A stretch of 64,000 nt of DNA from Liolophura sinensis. Lineage: Eukaryota; Mollusca; Polyplacophora; Chitonida; Chitonidae. This document shows positions 12,637 to 23,650 of this stretch, piece after piece; positions within the stretch are counted from its first letter, which is position 1, and the number at the start of each line of letters is the position of its first letter. Where the stretch lies: contig NC_088295.1 of NCBI RefSeq assembly GCF_032854445.1, positions 55,349,249-55,413,248 of the forward strand, in the 5' to 3' direction. The translations under genes were made by a program, and so were the position numbers. The notes below the pieces were generated by a model. That model had not been told where the DNA came from. It made no database searches and was given only the letters and a program-made list of their open reading frames with translations.

Positions 12637-12790
12637 TGCCGGCAACCTATCGTGCCATAAGTGGGAAGGTCTAGCAGCAACCTGTAGATGATTGTGGGTT
12701 TCCTCTAGGCTCTGCCTGGTTTCCTCCCACCATAATGCTGGCTGCCACGGTATAGATATTCTTGAGTATGACATAAAACACCAGTCATAT
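12637..12790 (+). mobile_element. SINE remnant, same family (body and tail)
   Basis: Contains GGGAAGGTCTAGCAGCAACC, the TTTCCTCCCACCATAATGC core and the TAAAACACCAGTCATATC tail, matching the element at 26821-27085. Confidence 0.75.
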
Positions 12791-13447
12791 CAAAGGACTG
12801 ATCGCCATGATAAAATGATACCGCTGAAGGACACCTATTATGGATGTGGTGTTAATAGAAAAAGGTAACAAAGCAACCCGAGTTGTTTAGGAAGGTGAAC
12901 GAAAACGAGTCTAAATGGCTACAACCATTTCTGTCTTAAGCGCTTGGAATCTCAGTAAATCAAGTTTTACTGTGGAGACCATATGTAGGAGAAGACATGT
13001 TAAAGCTACCGGAAACACGATTTCGTGTCACTCATACTTCAGGTAGATACTGTTAAAGGCAAACTAGGGTCCAGGTGGTGTAAGCGAAAACGGCTGCTTT
13101 CTCAGGTTGAAGAGATAACTGTTGTCTGATTGATCAAAATTGCTAACATGGAGGCACTTTTGATTTTCTAAGTGTTTGCGATCTTGCTCACTTTGAACTG
13201 CTATATGCCAGTCATACAACGTCACAAAGTTATGATGTTTAAGCTTCATGTTGGATATTTTATCGGTGCATATACACATTTAGTCTGGTGTCTTTTTCTT
13301 TTAACCTATATTCATTCATTGTTATAAGGACAGGCTGGCTTACTGGATAGAGCATCTGCCTCATAATGTTTGGGTCAGGGGTTTTCTTATGTTGAGTCAT
13401 TACCTATGATTTTTAAAAGCATTACCTTTGATACGACCACACACTAC

Positions 13448-13800
13448 GTAACAGCAGCACAGCTGGTAGAGCGTCCGCTTCGGGAGCAGTAGATCCAGGG
13501 CAGATCAAGGGTAGATCCTGGGTCGAGTCACACCTGAGACCTTAAAAGAGGAAGTTGTAATTTCCTCGCTTGGCGTTCAGCATGAAGGGGATAGTGCAAA
13601 GGCTGGGTCAGTTTAATTGGCTTTGGCGGGGAGGCTTACTCATCTTCGGTATGGCGTCTCAGTGAAGCAGCACTAGATAAAAGAGCGGTGGAAATCCGTC
13701 ATGCAACAAGGAGACACATTACATGCACTCTAAGGATTCCTTCGTCGTCATATGACTGAAAAATTGTTAAGTACGACGTTCAACCCCAAGCACTCAAACA
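13448..13800 (+). mobile_element. Second tRNA-derived SINE family
   Basis: tRNA-like head with CAGCTGGTAGAGCGTC (box A-like) and GGGTCGAGTCACACC (box B-like), an unrelated body with GAGGAAGTTGTAATTTCC, and a 3' tail GACTGAAAAATTGTTAAG, then TACGACGTTCAACCCCAAGC. The same tail recurs at 40001-40053 and 47539-47593. A second partial tRNA-like head lies just upstream at about 13328-13370. Confidence 0.75.
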
Positions 13801-14067
13801 CTCTATACATGCTGATTTGCTAAGTCACTCCTGCTCATGTTTTCTGCCTTCTGTGAGGCACAATCCGGTTATTCCGCAATGCACAATCGATGACGGATTT
13901 ATTTTAGCAACCTGGAAACCGGATTTATACATCGATTCATTTCTGATCTGCATGGCAGAACAATTTCGCTACTGGCCACATGGCAAGTGATTTCAAGGGG
14001 CCGGCTGATGTTGCAAGTTGGATGTCCGTGCTGAAAAACTTATTCGGCCTGCAGTCAAAGCTGTTTA

Positions 14068-14300
14068 TTTGTGTATTCATTTATTTATTTGACTTGTATT
14101 TTACACCGTACTCAAGAATATTTCATTTATACGACGGCGGCCACATTATAGTGGGAGGAAACCGGACAGAGCCCGGGGGAAAGTCAAGACCATCCGCAGG
14201 CTGCTGAAGAACCTTTCCACATACAGCCAATGGAGAAACCAGCATGAGCTGAGCCTGGACTCACAGCGACTGCAATGGTGAGAAGCTCCTGGATCATTCT
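14068..14300 (-). mobile_element. SINE remnant, same family, reverse orientation
   Basis: Reads in reverse complement from a TTATTTATTTGACTTG tail through ACTCAAGAATATTTC and GACGGCGGCCACATTATAG to the region near the tRNA-like head (AACCAGCATGAGCTG). Moderately diverged. Confidence 0.7.
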
Positions 14301-16614
14301 GCCGCGCTTTCGTGCTAACTGAGATTAAGAGACTACCTTAAACACAAATGCTAACTCCTGGGCCACGGAGGCCCCTACAAAGCTGCTGCCACGTTTCGCC
14401 ATGAGCCCTTTTGTCGTGGTGACTATATTTCCACTATATATATGAATTGTCATGGATATTTACGTTCACTCCACGCAGCCCTGTGGAATCTTGTGTACCG
14501 ACCTGTCATGTTGGATTTTGATTTTCTTTTTTGGGTGTTTTTTTTTTTATTTGGTTGTTGTTTTTTTTTTTTATAACGAGCCTGGATGTCTGAAATAACA
14601 TGGTAATTTACAGTGTGTCAAAAATTAACGTTCCATGTTCTGCCAAAGTTCAAAAGAGCATTTCTTTTCTGGGAATTTCGGCATCGAAACAGACATTGAT
14701 GTCACATAATGGACGTCCCGTTCATGCAACTTGAATACTTGCAATCCAGTATCCAATATAGCGTTCAACATAAACCACGAAAAGAACTAAGAAAGTAGAC
14801 CTACATAAAATAAAACTTTAGGGCGAATTTACGAAGTTTAGAAAAACTGCCAGCAGATTTTAATGATACTGGAAAACAAACGCGAAATATTCTAGGTGCA
14901 CATATTGGATCATTGTCCAAATCATGCATATATCTGTACTCCAACTAGCATGTATCTCCGTATATGTCGCTAATCATGTCGATTTTATTCAGCACGATGA
15001 ATATAAGCATTAATAGCATTTTACAATCTTCTGTCGTACTACATGATGCATGTAAATCCGTTGTCGGCGCGAATGTATGAAGAAAAGTGATCTGTTTTAG
15101 CAATGTTTTAGATCTTCTATATATGTTAAATATAACGTCTGCTATCATGTTTGAAGACTGATGCAGTGCCTTTACATATGCAGAACTGCTTGCCTAAATG
15201 CTTCAGCTAGATCTCAAATCCTGTCTGCATGAATGCCAGTTATGGCTTACTATTCAAAAAGAATACAGATATATTCCAGCTCTTCTTGATATCTCTTGAA
15301 ATACGATTGTATAACTTTGGATAAGTAAGACATACAGTTAGGCTGCTCTCAACATGAAATAAAAATTGTCGAAGAAGACCAATATGCCGCGCAGGCATTT
15401 GTAGTTGCAACATATGTCCACGCAAACACTTGGAAATGCGTAACTGAATGCATAACAAACACCCGTTGGAACTGAAAGTTGCTATTATTATAGGAAAACA
15501 GATGTGTCAGTCGACAAACCACAGAAGAGTAGGGCCTACTGCCAGACCAACCACTTACAAATGTTATTTATGTTTATCTCAATATTTTTTGTGCCTGAAT
15601 TACGAAAAATTTCGCCGTCTTCAATGGATCATGCAGGTGTCACAGTATATATAATCTGCATGGTTGGAGTGCGTTTCAAAATTCGCATTCAAACTTGTCA
15701 ATCAGCCTCCAGGTGTTTAAACTGAATAAATCACAATTAAAAGTGTCTTTAATTAAAGATATTTACCATCACAGGTGTGGTTCATTCTTATAGAATAGGC
15801 CCACCCCCATTTTCGCAGAACTGCATGGATTCTGCATAGAACAATGTAAAACTTCAGCATGGAAATCGTTAAAAGCAGTTTATTTGGTGACTGTATCTTG
15901 TCATAATTAGGCTACCTATAACTCGTGGAATCGTGTGAATTGTTATCCAGATTATCTAACTTGTGTTAAAGTTAATGACGGTGGTTTAGTATTGAGTTCC
16001 ATTACTGCAAAACATTATTTTGCAACGGCTGTACCTTTATGTCTGTGCGAACATACTTGCAGATATAGTGATCTATATTACCCTTCCCGTATTGGGCTGT
16101 TCTGTCCTTTTGACACATGTAATAATGGTTCGTATTAGTAACTAGAACATTACTAGATTACCATTACTCGAATTGTTTAATTCTTGTAGATATATCTTGT
16201 AGTCAAGTATTTGCGCCCCGATATAGGGGAAGTAACTCTGCCCTTTCATGGATGTGTTCATGCAGTGAAGCATGTTGCAAGTCGCAGAAGAGGTCAGCCT
16301 GAATCGGAAAATTACGTTCCTTAGAACTGGTTAATAGTAAGTATAGTTGGTAAGTGTGGAACGATATGGATTTGATCAGTTTCCGGTAAAAGTAAAAATA
16401 AGTAGACACAAAATACTGGGTATAATATGCGTGAGAAGTTATTTGTAAATGTATGGTCTCGTGTATTGTTTCCATCATTCATTTGTATTTTGGAACCACA
16501 TCTTGGTTAATATCATCTTTGTATATAATAATGTTTGAACTGACATGCATTGGTATAATTCACATAAAGAACAATATAATGCAAAGATAGTCTTAAATAC
16601 CCAACACTCAAATA

Positions 16615-16845
16615 AATAATCTGTTAATTTTAACAGAAAATCTGTTGTCTTAATGATACTAGAATGTGTTGTGTTACATAACATAATACTCTCCTATATT
16701 CAACAGAATATCATGATAGCTTAATAGAATCTTTATGTTCAGTGAATAGAATAAGTGTTATGTTTAACAGAATAATCTGCTGCAATAGCAGAATACATTC
16801 TCGCGTCACTCAGAGAGCAGACATTCTGTTAAATTTAACACACTA
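16615..16845. repeat. Degenerate array of TTAACAGAAT-type words
   Basis: Words such as TTTTAACAGAAAATCTG, TTCAACAGAATATC, TTTAACAGAATAATCTG and the palindromic TCTGTTAAATTTAACA recur irregularly. No fixed unit length could be determined. Confidence 0.5.
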
Positions 16846-17040
16846 TTTTTTTTTTTTTTTTTTTTGAGAGAACATACACAAATTATTTTCAAATGATCCC
16901 GGATCTGCCGACTTCGACGAGGACGTTCTAACCATGGCACTGAAGCCGTCTCGATATCCAAGTGGATAGATTAACGAAGACGCTTCTGTGTATTATTTTT
17001 ATACCTTTTTTTTTTTTTTTTTGTTTACACTATTTATATG

Positions 17041-17180
17041 GGTTTTTTTTTATTGATTGCTTGACTCCCACTCAAGAACTCTTCACTTTTATGACGGTGG
17101 TCATGTTATGTGTGAGGAAATCAGAGTATTCGGTGTAAACCAGCGCCCTTCGCCAGGTACCTAACACACCCCCTTACTTA
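17041..17180 (-). mobile_element. SINE remnant, reverse orientation, beside the 27-bp minisatellite
   Basis: The CTCAAGAACTCTTCACTTTT, TGACGGTGGTCATGTTATG and GAGGAAATCAGAG blocks match the reverse complement of the SINE body. The downstream CCAGCGCCCTTCGCCAGG block leads directly into the minisatellite at 17222. Confidence 0.55.
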
Positions 17181-17497
17181 AAGCTGCAGCCGAAACAGCC
17201 GAAACAGCCGAAACAGGAGGGTCAGCGGAAATGTCCGAAACAGCAGGATCAGCGGAAATGCCCGAAACACCAGAATCAGCGGAAATGTTTGAAAAACCAG
17301 AATCAGTGGAAATGTCCGAAATACAAGAATCAGATGAAACGTCTAAAAATCCGAAACAGCAAAAACATCCGGAACACCTGAATAATCCATCCACGACAGC
17401 GAAAACTCAGTTCAAAAACACAACCTCATTGGTCAAGGGCCTATGTAGTAAGTCGCAGCAAGTCAGTACTTTAAAGGACAAGACAGCACCTGGCTAA
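17165..17497 (+). CDS. Doubtful open frame built on the 27-bp minisatellite
   Basis: Open from after a TAA at 17162 to a TAA at 17495-17497, about 110 codons, with in-frame ATG at 17231. The translation is Glu/Ser/Pro-rich repeats (SAEMSETAG, SAEMPETPE, SAEMFEKPE) followed by a basic unique tail ending KDKTAPG. Because the unit is a multiple of three, repetition alone keeps the frame open. No family, promoter or splice context is recognised; it may be repeat-derived noncoding DNA. Confidence 0.15.
   Translation, partial: HTPLLKAAAETAETAETGGSAEMSETAGSAEMPETPESAEMFEKPESVEMSEIQESDETSKNPKQQKHPEHLNNPSTTAKTQFKNTTSLVKGLCSKSQQVSTLKDKTAPG
17222..17356 (+). repeat. 27-bp minisatellite, five in-phase units
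   Basis: TCAGCGGAAATG or a close variant recurs at 17222, 17249, 17276, 17303 and 17330, always 27 bp apart. Read on + it encodes nine-residue units such as SAEMPETPE. Confidence 0.9.
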
Positions 17498-19216
17498 AAC
17501 ATATTTCAATCGAAAGCAAGATTCTCAAGCTTTCTAAAAAGTATCATACCTGATTATTTTAATGAGATTTCACTGAATAACATGTAGAACGGAATGTCAA
17601 TACTGCACAAATGGCTGGTGTGAATCGAGGCAGACATCTTGAGACAGCCTAAAGCTGTGACTTAAGACTTTACCCATTCATTCTATGAAGTGACTCATAA
17701 TAACACAGAACTACTGCCTAAGACATCATTTTGAGGTCGTTTACAACGACTTAGTTACGCGTATCCAATGGGCCATTTCACAAATGGTTGTGTTGCGGGT
17801 CTGCATCATTTATGGACCACCATTAACGTAAAATCAGTTGATTTACAAGTTGTGTGATATTTAACGACGGTATTACAAATTATGTCAGACATGTAGCCCA
17901 AAACCGCATTCACCTCCCCAAATACATTTCTTGTGGTTCATTTTAGCGTTTAATCAGCTGTTTCAATAACAAATATCAGTCAGTGAAAAATTCATTTGGG
18001 ATGCCGAAGGATGATGGGAGTGAGAAGATGGCATCTCACCGGACAATGTTTAAAATTAATTAAATGTTACGATATATTTTTCTCGCTAAGTTTATGAGAA
18101 TTGAAGAATTTAAATTTTGCTCCTATGTCTTTCAGGCATATAAAGGATGATTATTTTCTGTTTTCTTTTATAAAATACGGTAAAATTATTGAAACGCCGT
18201 GTTCAAGCTGACGTGCTTTCTCTGATGTCCGCGATAACTAGTTCAGCAACTGAAGCATAAAATTCAGCGACAGTCGAATGTCTAGTTCAACGTCAGTGGT
18301 GGTTGGAATTATTTCCACTTATTTCAGGATTGAGCATGAATCGTACAATAATCCTACTGCAATTTTGTAAATATTTAATACGAGTCAAAATCACCAGCAC
18401 AACCACGAAGGAGGCTACGACCTGAACCAGAAATACCCCTGCCGCGCATCTGCAGGTTACTTAAACTGTAAATGATATATCAGGCTTACTATATCAACAG
18501 TTCACGCAATGGAAAAAAAATACCCTTCCAGTGTGTTCAATTTCCAAGAAAGCTATTTATTACTTGGACCTTCATCACCGAAGTTGACACCTTTCATTTC
18601 CCATATTCTACTGCTTTGACTATAATACGGAAAATAACTTTGACGTTCGGATGCTAGAGTAAACGTGACGTCACCTTGTTGTCGATAATGGAGACGCACT
18701 GAAGTTGTGTCAAGACGAAGATTCACTAAACATTCACTCTCCAAAAAAAAAAAATTAATGCCGGTTTAAGATACTTTGAATGGTAGTCTTTCAATAAACA
18801 TAAACATTAGTCAGGCGCTGTCCTTCACTTTAACAAACAGAGCCAGCGAAGCTTTTCAATTCTATGGTTTATATAGGCCTACTCTTGAATGTATATTATA
18901 CGGACTGATGGCAATGGAGCTAGCAGGCTACAAGAAACACCGTGTGGAAGAACGTAAAAACATTTGCACAACCAACAAACAAACCAATGAAAGAACGAAA
19001 CACTACCAGGAATTTTATACCACCAACTACAACTATAAATACACAGATTAATTTAGTTCCTTTACGCGACAATGGCGATTGTGATATTTATATACATGGT
19101 CGATGCTGGACAAGGAAGTTACCTATAATCACAACTGTGTGCTTGTTCGAAGAAGTACTTTGAGGCTTTGCCGGACCGTACTGAATGTAGCAGTATTGTA
19201 AAATACAACCTTCTCT

Positions 19217-19284
19217 CTGCAGCGCGATGGTCGAAGATCGCCCTCTTCGTCAGCGGGAGGACCGCGTTTCAATCCCGATTTAGC
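19217..19284 (+). other. tRNA-like fragment (SINE head or tRNA pseudogene)
   Basis: GATGGTCGAAGATC resembles box A and CGTTTCAATCCCG resembles box B, at tRNA-like spacing. The acceptor stem does not pair and the anticodon stem has mismatches, so it is unlikely to be a functional tRNA. Confidence 0.35.
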
Positions 19285-19822
19285 TTATATAGCTATAAGA
19301 TTTTCGATGACTTCTGTCAAAATATTTACATCAAAACTGAAACAATGCAACTGATTATTCTCCTGCTGTGATAATGCTGCAAGTAACACCCACATATCAG
19401 CCACTTTCGTGATACATATAGCACTTAATACATTATATGCCTGCCTCTAATGTGTAGACAATTATACGTATATGCTTATGAGATTTGGAAACAGCCGGAT
19501 CCTCTTCAATTTCCCAAAAGGCATGTGGGAATATGGGTAAAACATAAACCAGCACTTAGTGAAGAGTTATTTTTCGCAAAATAAATTCCGGTATACAGAG
19601 GCATTAATATAAATACAGCCTTTATTTGATACGCGAGTAAATATCACATTTCTCCGAAACACTGGGCTTCAGTCCGGAAATTTGACAAGGCCTTTGTGTA
19701 TATGCACGAGAGATTTTCACGGCAAGTTGGCTGTGACACGTGAATTCCATTATACACTGCACGGATCATGCAGTTTGATTAACCATGTAGATGTGCATGG
19801 CATGACGTATATACCCTGTACA

Positions 19823-19864
19823 CGCATGAGAGAAAGTATTACCCGCATGACAGAAAGTACTACC
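19823..19864 (+). repeat. 21-bp direct repeat, two copies
   Basis: CGCATGAGAGAAAGTATTACC at 19823-19843 is repeated with two changes (GACAG, ACTAC) at 19844-19864. Confidence 0.85.
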
Positions 19865-22365
19865 CGTCCATGAAGAGCCCGTGCTTTGATCAGCTGTTCA
19901 AGAGCTAGCCACAGGCACACAACGACCGAGCCGACGAGTTATCCTGACCTTTTATCTAAGTCCAGGCAATCGTGCTATCCTCTCATTGATTTATCCTGTA
20001 ACTGTGACACCTTGGTAGGGGATTTCCTTCAGCGTGCCGGATAAAATTAAGTAGACGTCATCTAAATATAGTAACAGTGAGCCCACAAAAGGCTAGACAC
20101 AACACTCGGGAAGCTCATCTGGTGCTATTAATAATAACAAACACTCGGTTCGCGCGACCCGCTGGAAGAAAAGACTGAATGTGCTGACCTGGCATTTTAC
20201 CCGTTAGTAAACATTGGCACCGCGCCAGGAGGACTCCGGCCGTATTTAACTCTTCGCTTTTTGACTGACAGGCCGCTCAACCTGGGACAAGATTAATGGG
20301 CCAGAATGACCCGGTTAAATTGGCAATCTGTCCAATTTCCCCACGAGTACGCTCTTCCTATTACTGTACTTCATTACAGGGGCCTTAAAAACGTGACCGA
20401 CTTCTTGTTATCCCATCTAGACAGGACACACGCCGTGCGAAGTAGCGGTAGCTGAAACACTACACATCCCACTTACCTAACTTACACACAATGCTATATC
20501 GGTATAGACCTACTTTGACATTTTCATTACCAATTTGCCAATTGTACTAAACATCCCTTGCTTCTTCTGTCTCAGGCGTAATTGTTTGCTATATACATGC
20601 CTTTATTTTTACGCACAATTTTTTGGAAAAGTGTTTTTGTATAATTTATTCATGTGTCACAATGTCCACAATATTGAGCTCTTGTCAAAGTGCATGTCTT
20701 AACAGCAGGGTACTTTGTTTCTGCTCTTTGGCTGGTGAAAGTGTATACCCTTATTAATCAAACTTTTTGTTTATTAAAGAGCAACTTTCAGTGATATTTA
20801 TTTAACTTTTCGATTTTCTTTCTGAGATAAACTGCATCGGTTGCGTTTCGAGACTTAACCAAAAGTATAATTTTATCAGTCTACACATTAATGTTCTCAA
20901 AATATGCTTTATTAAACACCTTGCAAACATACACTTCAACTGATGCAGATTGTATAAATCACTTTCATATTATTTCTTTCCATGCATTCCAGACTAAAAA
21001 AAAACAACTTCAATGATGTGCTCGCACAACTATACATGAACAGACAGTGACGTGTTACAGAGAATTAGACAACACTGCCTGAGTAATAAATTTAGTAATA
21101 AATTGTCACGGGGGGGGGGGGGGGGCTGAATTTTAACTTCCTTGATAGCGTCTTTGGACCAACTTCAAGGATAATTGGTCTGGTAGATTAGAGTATATTA
21201 AAAAACGGTGTGACTGACCTTTTAGCAAGATTAAAGGTAAAGTAAACACTATCATAACGTATGTCTCTGATGAAAGACCACTAAACATTGTTCATAAAAA
21301 CAATCTGAGTTTTTTTTTTAAATTTTCAACCCAGTAAAATGCCTTTGAAACACTGGATTCTACAGTGGCCTTTTCTGACAATACTGGGACCAGTGACGTC
21401 ACATCGGGCTTTTGCAACTTAAAACACAAACCTCTATATTTCACCAATAGAAATGCATACATAGATTTGTGAATACATTCGCCTAGTGGACCTTGAAACG
21501 GGCAATTTCAAGCAAAAATATGAATGTAATGTTACTGATACCCTCTGGTATAATTTTGACACTTGCGACACTACTTACATAATATATTTAGTAGTATGGC
21601 CGAATTCCAGACTTATTAAAAACTGCAGTGGTCGATCTTGGACCGAACCATCGTCATCAACGACACATGTCTTAAAAACAATGATGACGTCCAATATGAT
21701 CACGACTGGCTATGGCTTCACGCGACTTTGGTGATATTACAGCCATATTGTGAGAGTTTTGAAACCCAACCATTTGAAGCCAAGGTAAAAACAGAAAAAG
21801 TCTGACTTTACCATGTGACTGTTAGAACATTTTTGTTGCCAGTTCACCGATCGCCTTTCCTACGGTGTTCCGGATGTACAAATCACACCTCTTTCTTTTC
21901 CAAACATGACAAACGCTAAGCCAACAGTTCGTCTACTCTAAATAACTCTTTTTTTGTGAAATGTTTTTCTGATGCAAATGTTATAATAAATGTAATAATA
22001 ATAATAATAAAAAACAGATGCCACTTCTGCCACGTGACATGGTAGTGTAGGATTTTTTCACCTTCAGCGATTTGAGAGTTTTATTCGTTAACACTTCACC
22101 CTAGCATTGGCTCCTTTGACCAATTCCCACTTAACAAATCACGCAACCCAGAAAACCTCACGGGACGCCCATCTGTACTTACTTCCATTAGTACTTAACC
22201 GCCCTATTCAAGACTATTTCACTTTATATAACAGCGGTCAGGTACATTGGTCGACGGAATCGCACTACCTGGTGCAAACCAATTACCTTTTGTCAGGTGA
22301 CAAAAATCCGCTCCCAAAAGAAGCAACAGACATCATTTTTTTTTTCAGTTCATGTTGTATATACA

Positions 22366-22371
22366 TTTATT
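22366..22371 (-). terminator. ARID1: Candidate polyadenylation signal of ARID1
   Basis: AATAAA on the - strand (TTTATT on +) about 1.28 kb after the stop codon. Not verifiable without transcript data. Confidence 0.25.
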
Positions 22372-23431
22372 TGGAATAGTCTTCCTCTGACATAATGGGT
22401 ATAAAGCTTTGCATGAGTAAATAGAAATATCAAAGTTATTCATGATAGAAGTAACTACATAATGGAACTACACACGACACAGTAAAACCACCCATCCCCA
22501 TCTGTAGATTTGTATTAAACTACATTTATCAGGAATCCACAATTAAATACTGCACTTCTTTGAACGGCAAATTGAGGAAATATTCTGAATTGTAACCTGT
22601 GTGTTGACCGTTGGCATAGTACGTATCCATATTTCATTGTACTCTGACAATACCAGCCATTTCAAAGACTACAAAACGCATCAAAATGGCCGTCACCAAG
22701 ACTCAGGATTGAGCCCCGCAAATCGAGGATTTAAACATCCTTCTTCAGCCTTTGTACAAATAAAGAGGAAAAAAAATAATAACAGACAAGAATCATGAAA
22801 TCATCTCCAAAATCGATTATACTTCCATCTTAACTCAGTTCATGTGATCAAATGGAACTGCCTGTGTGTAGAAAAGCACAATTTTTATGTTCTGACATAC
22901 TTCCCCTCATACTTGCTCCACTTAAAGAGTGTGTTCCAAATGAAACAAAGTTTATACATAAATATTTATATATCTGTGAGATACGGCTTGCCGTTTCCTT
23001 TGAATTCGTGTCCAGTGACCTGGGTTGTATGCTGGAGTTCCTCTTGACAATTGCCATCTCTGTACGGCCAGGCCATGTGGAAAGACTACAGGCTTAACCC
23101 GATTTACAGCAACAAACAAACAAAAAAAAAAAGGGGGCAGGGGGCGGGGGGAAAGCTCTGTAACACAAACGTGCTCTCTTGACAGCAAGCACCGAACAAA
23201 ACATATTCTGATCTATATACAAGTGCCAGTGATACCAGAGGCAAGTCAAAAACCCAACAATCTACTGGCAGTCCTCTTAACTGCACATGCAATGAAATCA
23301 CCATGTTTTGCATTTGTAACAAGAACAGCCAGTGCAAAGAGAACCACAAAGTGAAAACGATTTTTGTCACCAGTCCATTTTTTCTGGTGCTCTGCATCAT
23401 ACCAGTTGATGATGCTAGACTTATAAAGATG

Positions 23432-23475
23432 TATATATATATATATATATATATATGTTTGTATGTATATATATG
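23432..23475. repeat. (TA)n microsatellite in the probable ARID1 3' UTR
   Basis: About eleven uninterrupted TA units followed by TGTATG and further TA. Confidence 0.95.
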
Positions 23476-23650
23476 AATATATCTGGACCCCAAATTCTCA
23501 GCTAGTATGTTACATGATAGAGGGACCGCCGGACAACACTGGTAGAGTGATTATTATGGTAAAAATGTAGAGGAGAAGGTGTATGATGAACAATGGTGTG
23601 ATCACACTGAAAACAATGACTGTACATAAATACTAACTCTTTGTGCCTGT

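Larger units (their letters stand above)
8061..22335. other. Intergenic region between the convergent arrestin and ARID1 genes
   Basis: About 14 kb with no supportable gene apart from the doubtful repeat-based open frame at 17165-17497. It contains SINE fragments (12637-12790, 13448-13800, 14068-14300, 17041-17160), a tRNA-like fragment (19217-19284), poly(T) tracts, a poly(G) run near 21111-21126, an (AAT)n tract near 21990-22010 and a GC-richer island at about 19880-20450. The left part may be extended 3' UTR. Confidence 0.6.
22336..23650 (-). other. ARID1: Probable 3' UTR of ARID1
   Basis: Noncoding DNA immediately after the ARID1 stop on the - strand, containing a (TA)n tract at about 23432-23475. 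A - strand AATAAA at 22371-22366 is the first strong signal I noticed; the length assigned rests on it. Confidence 0.35.
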
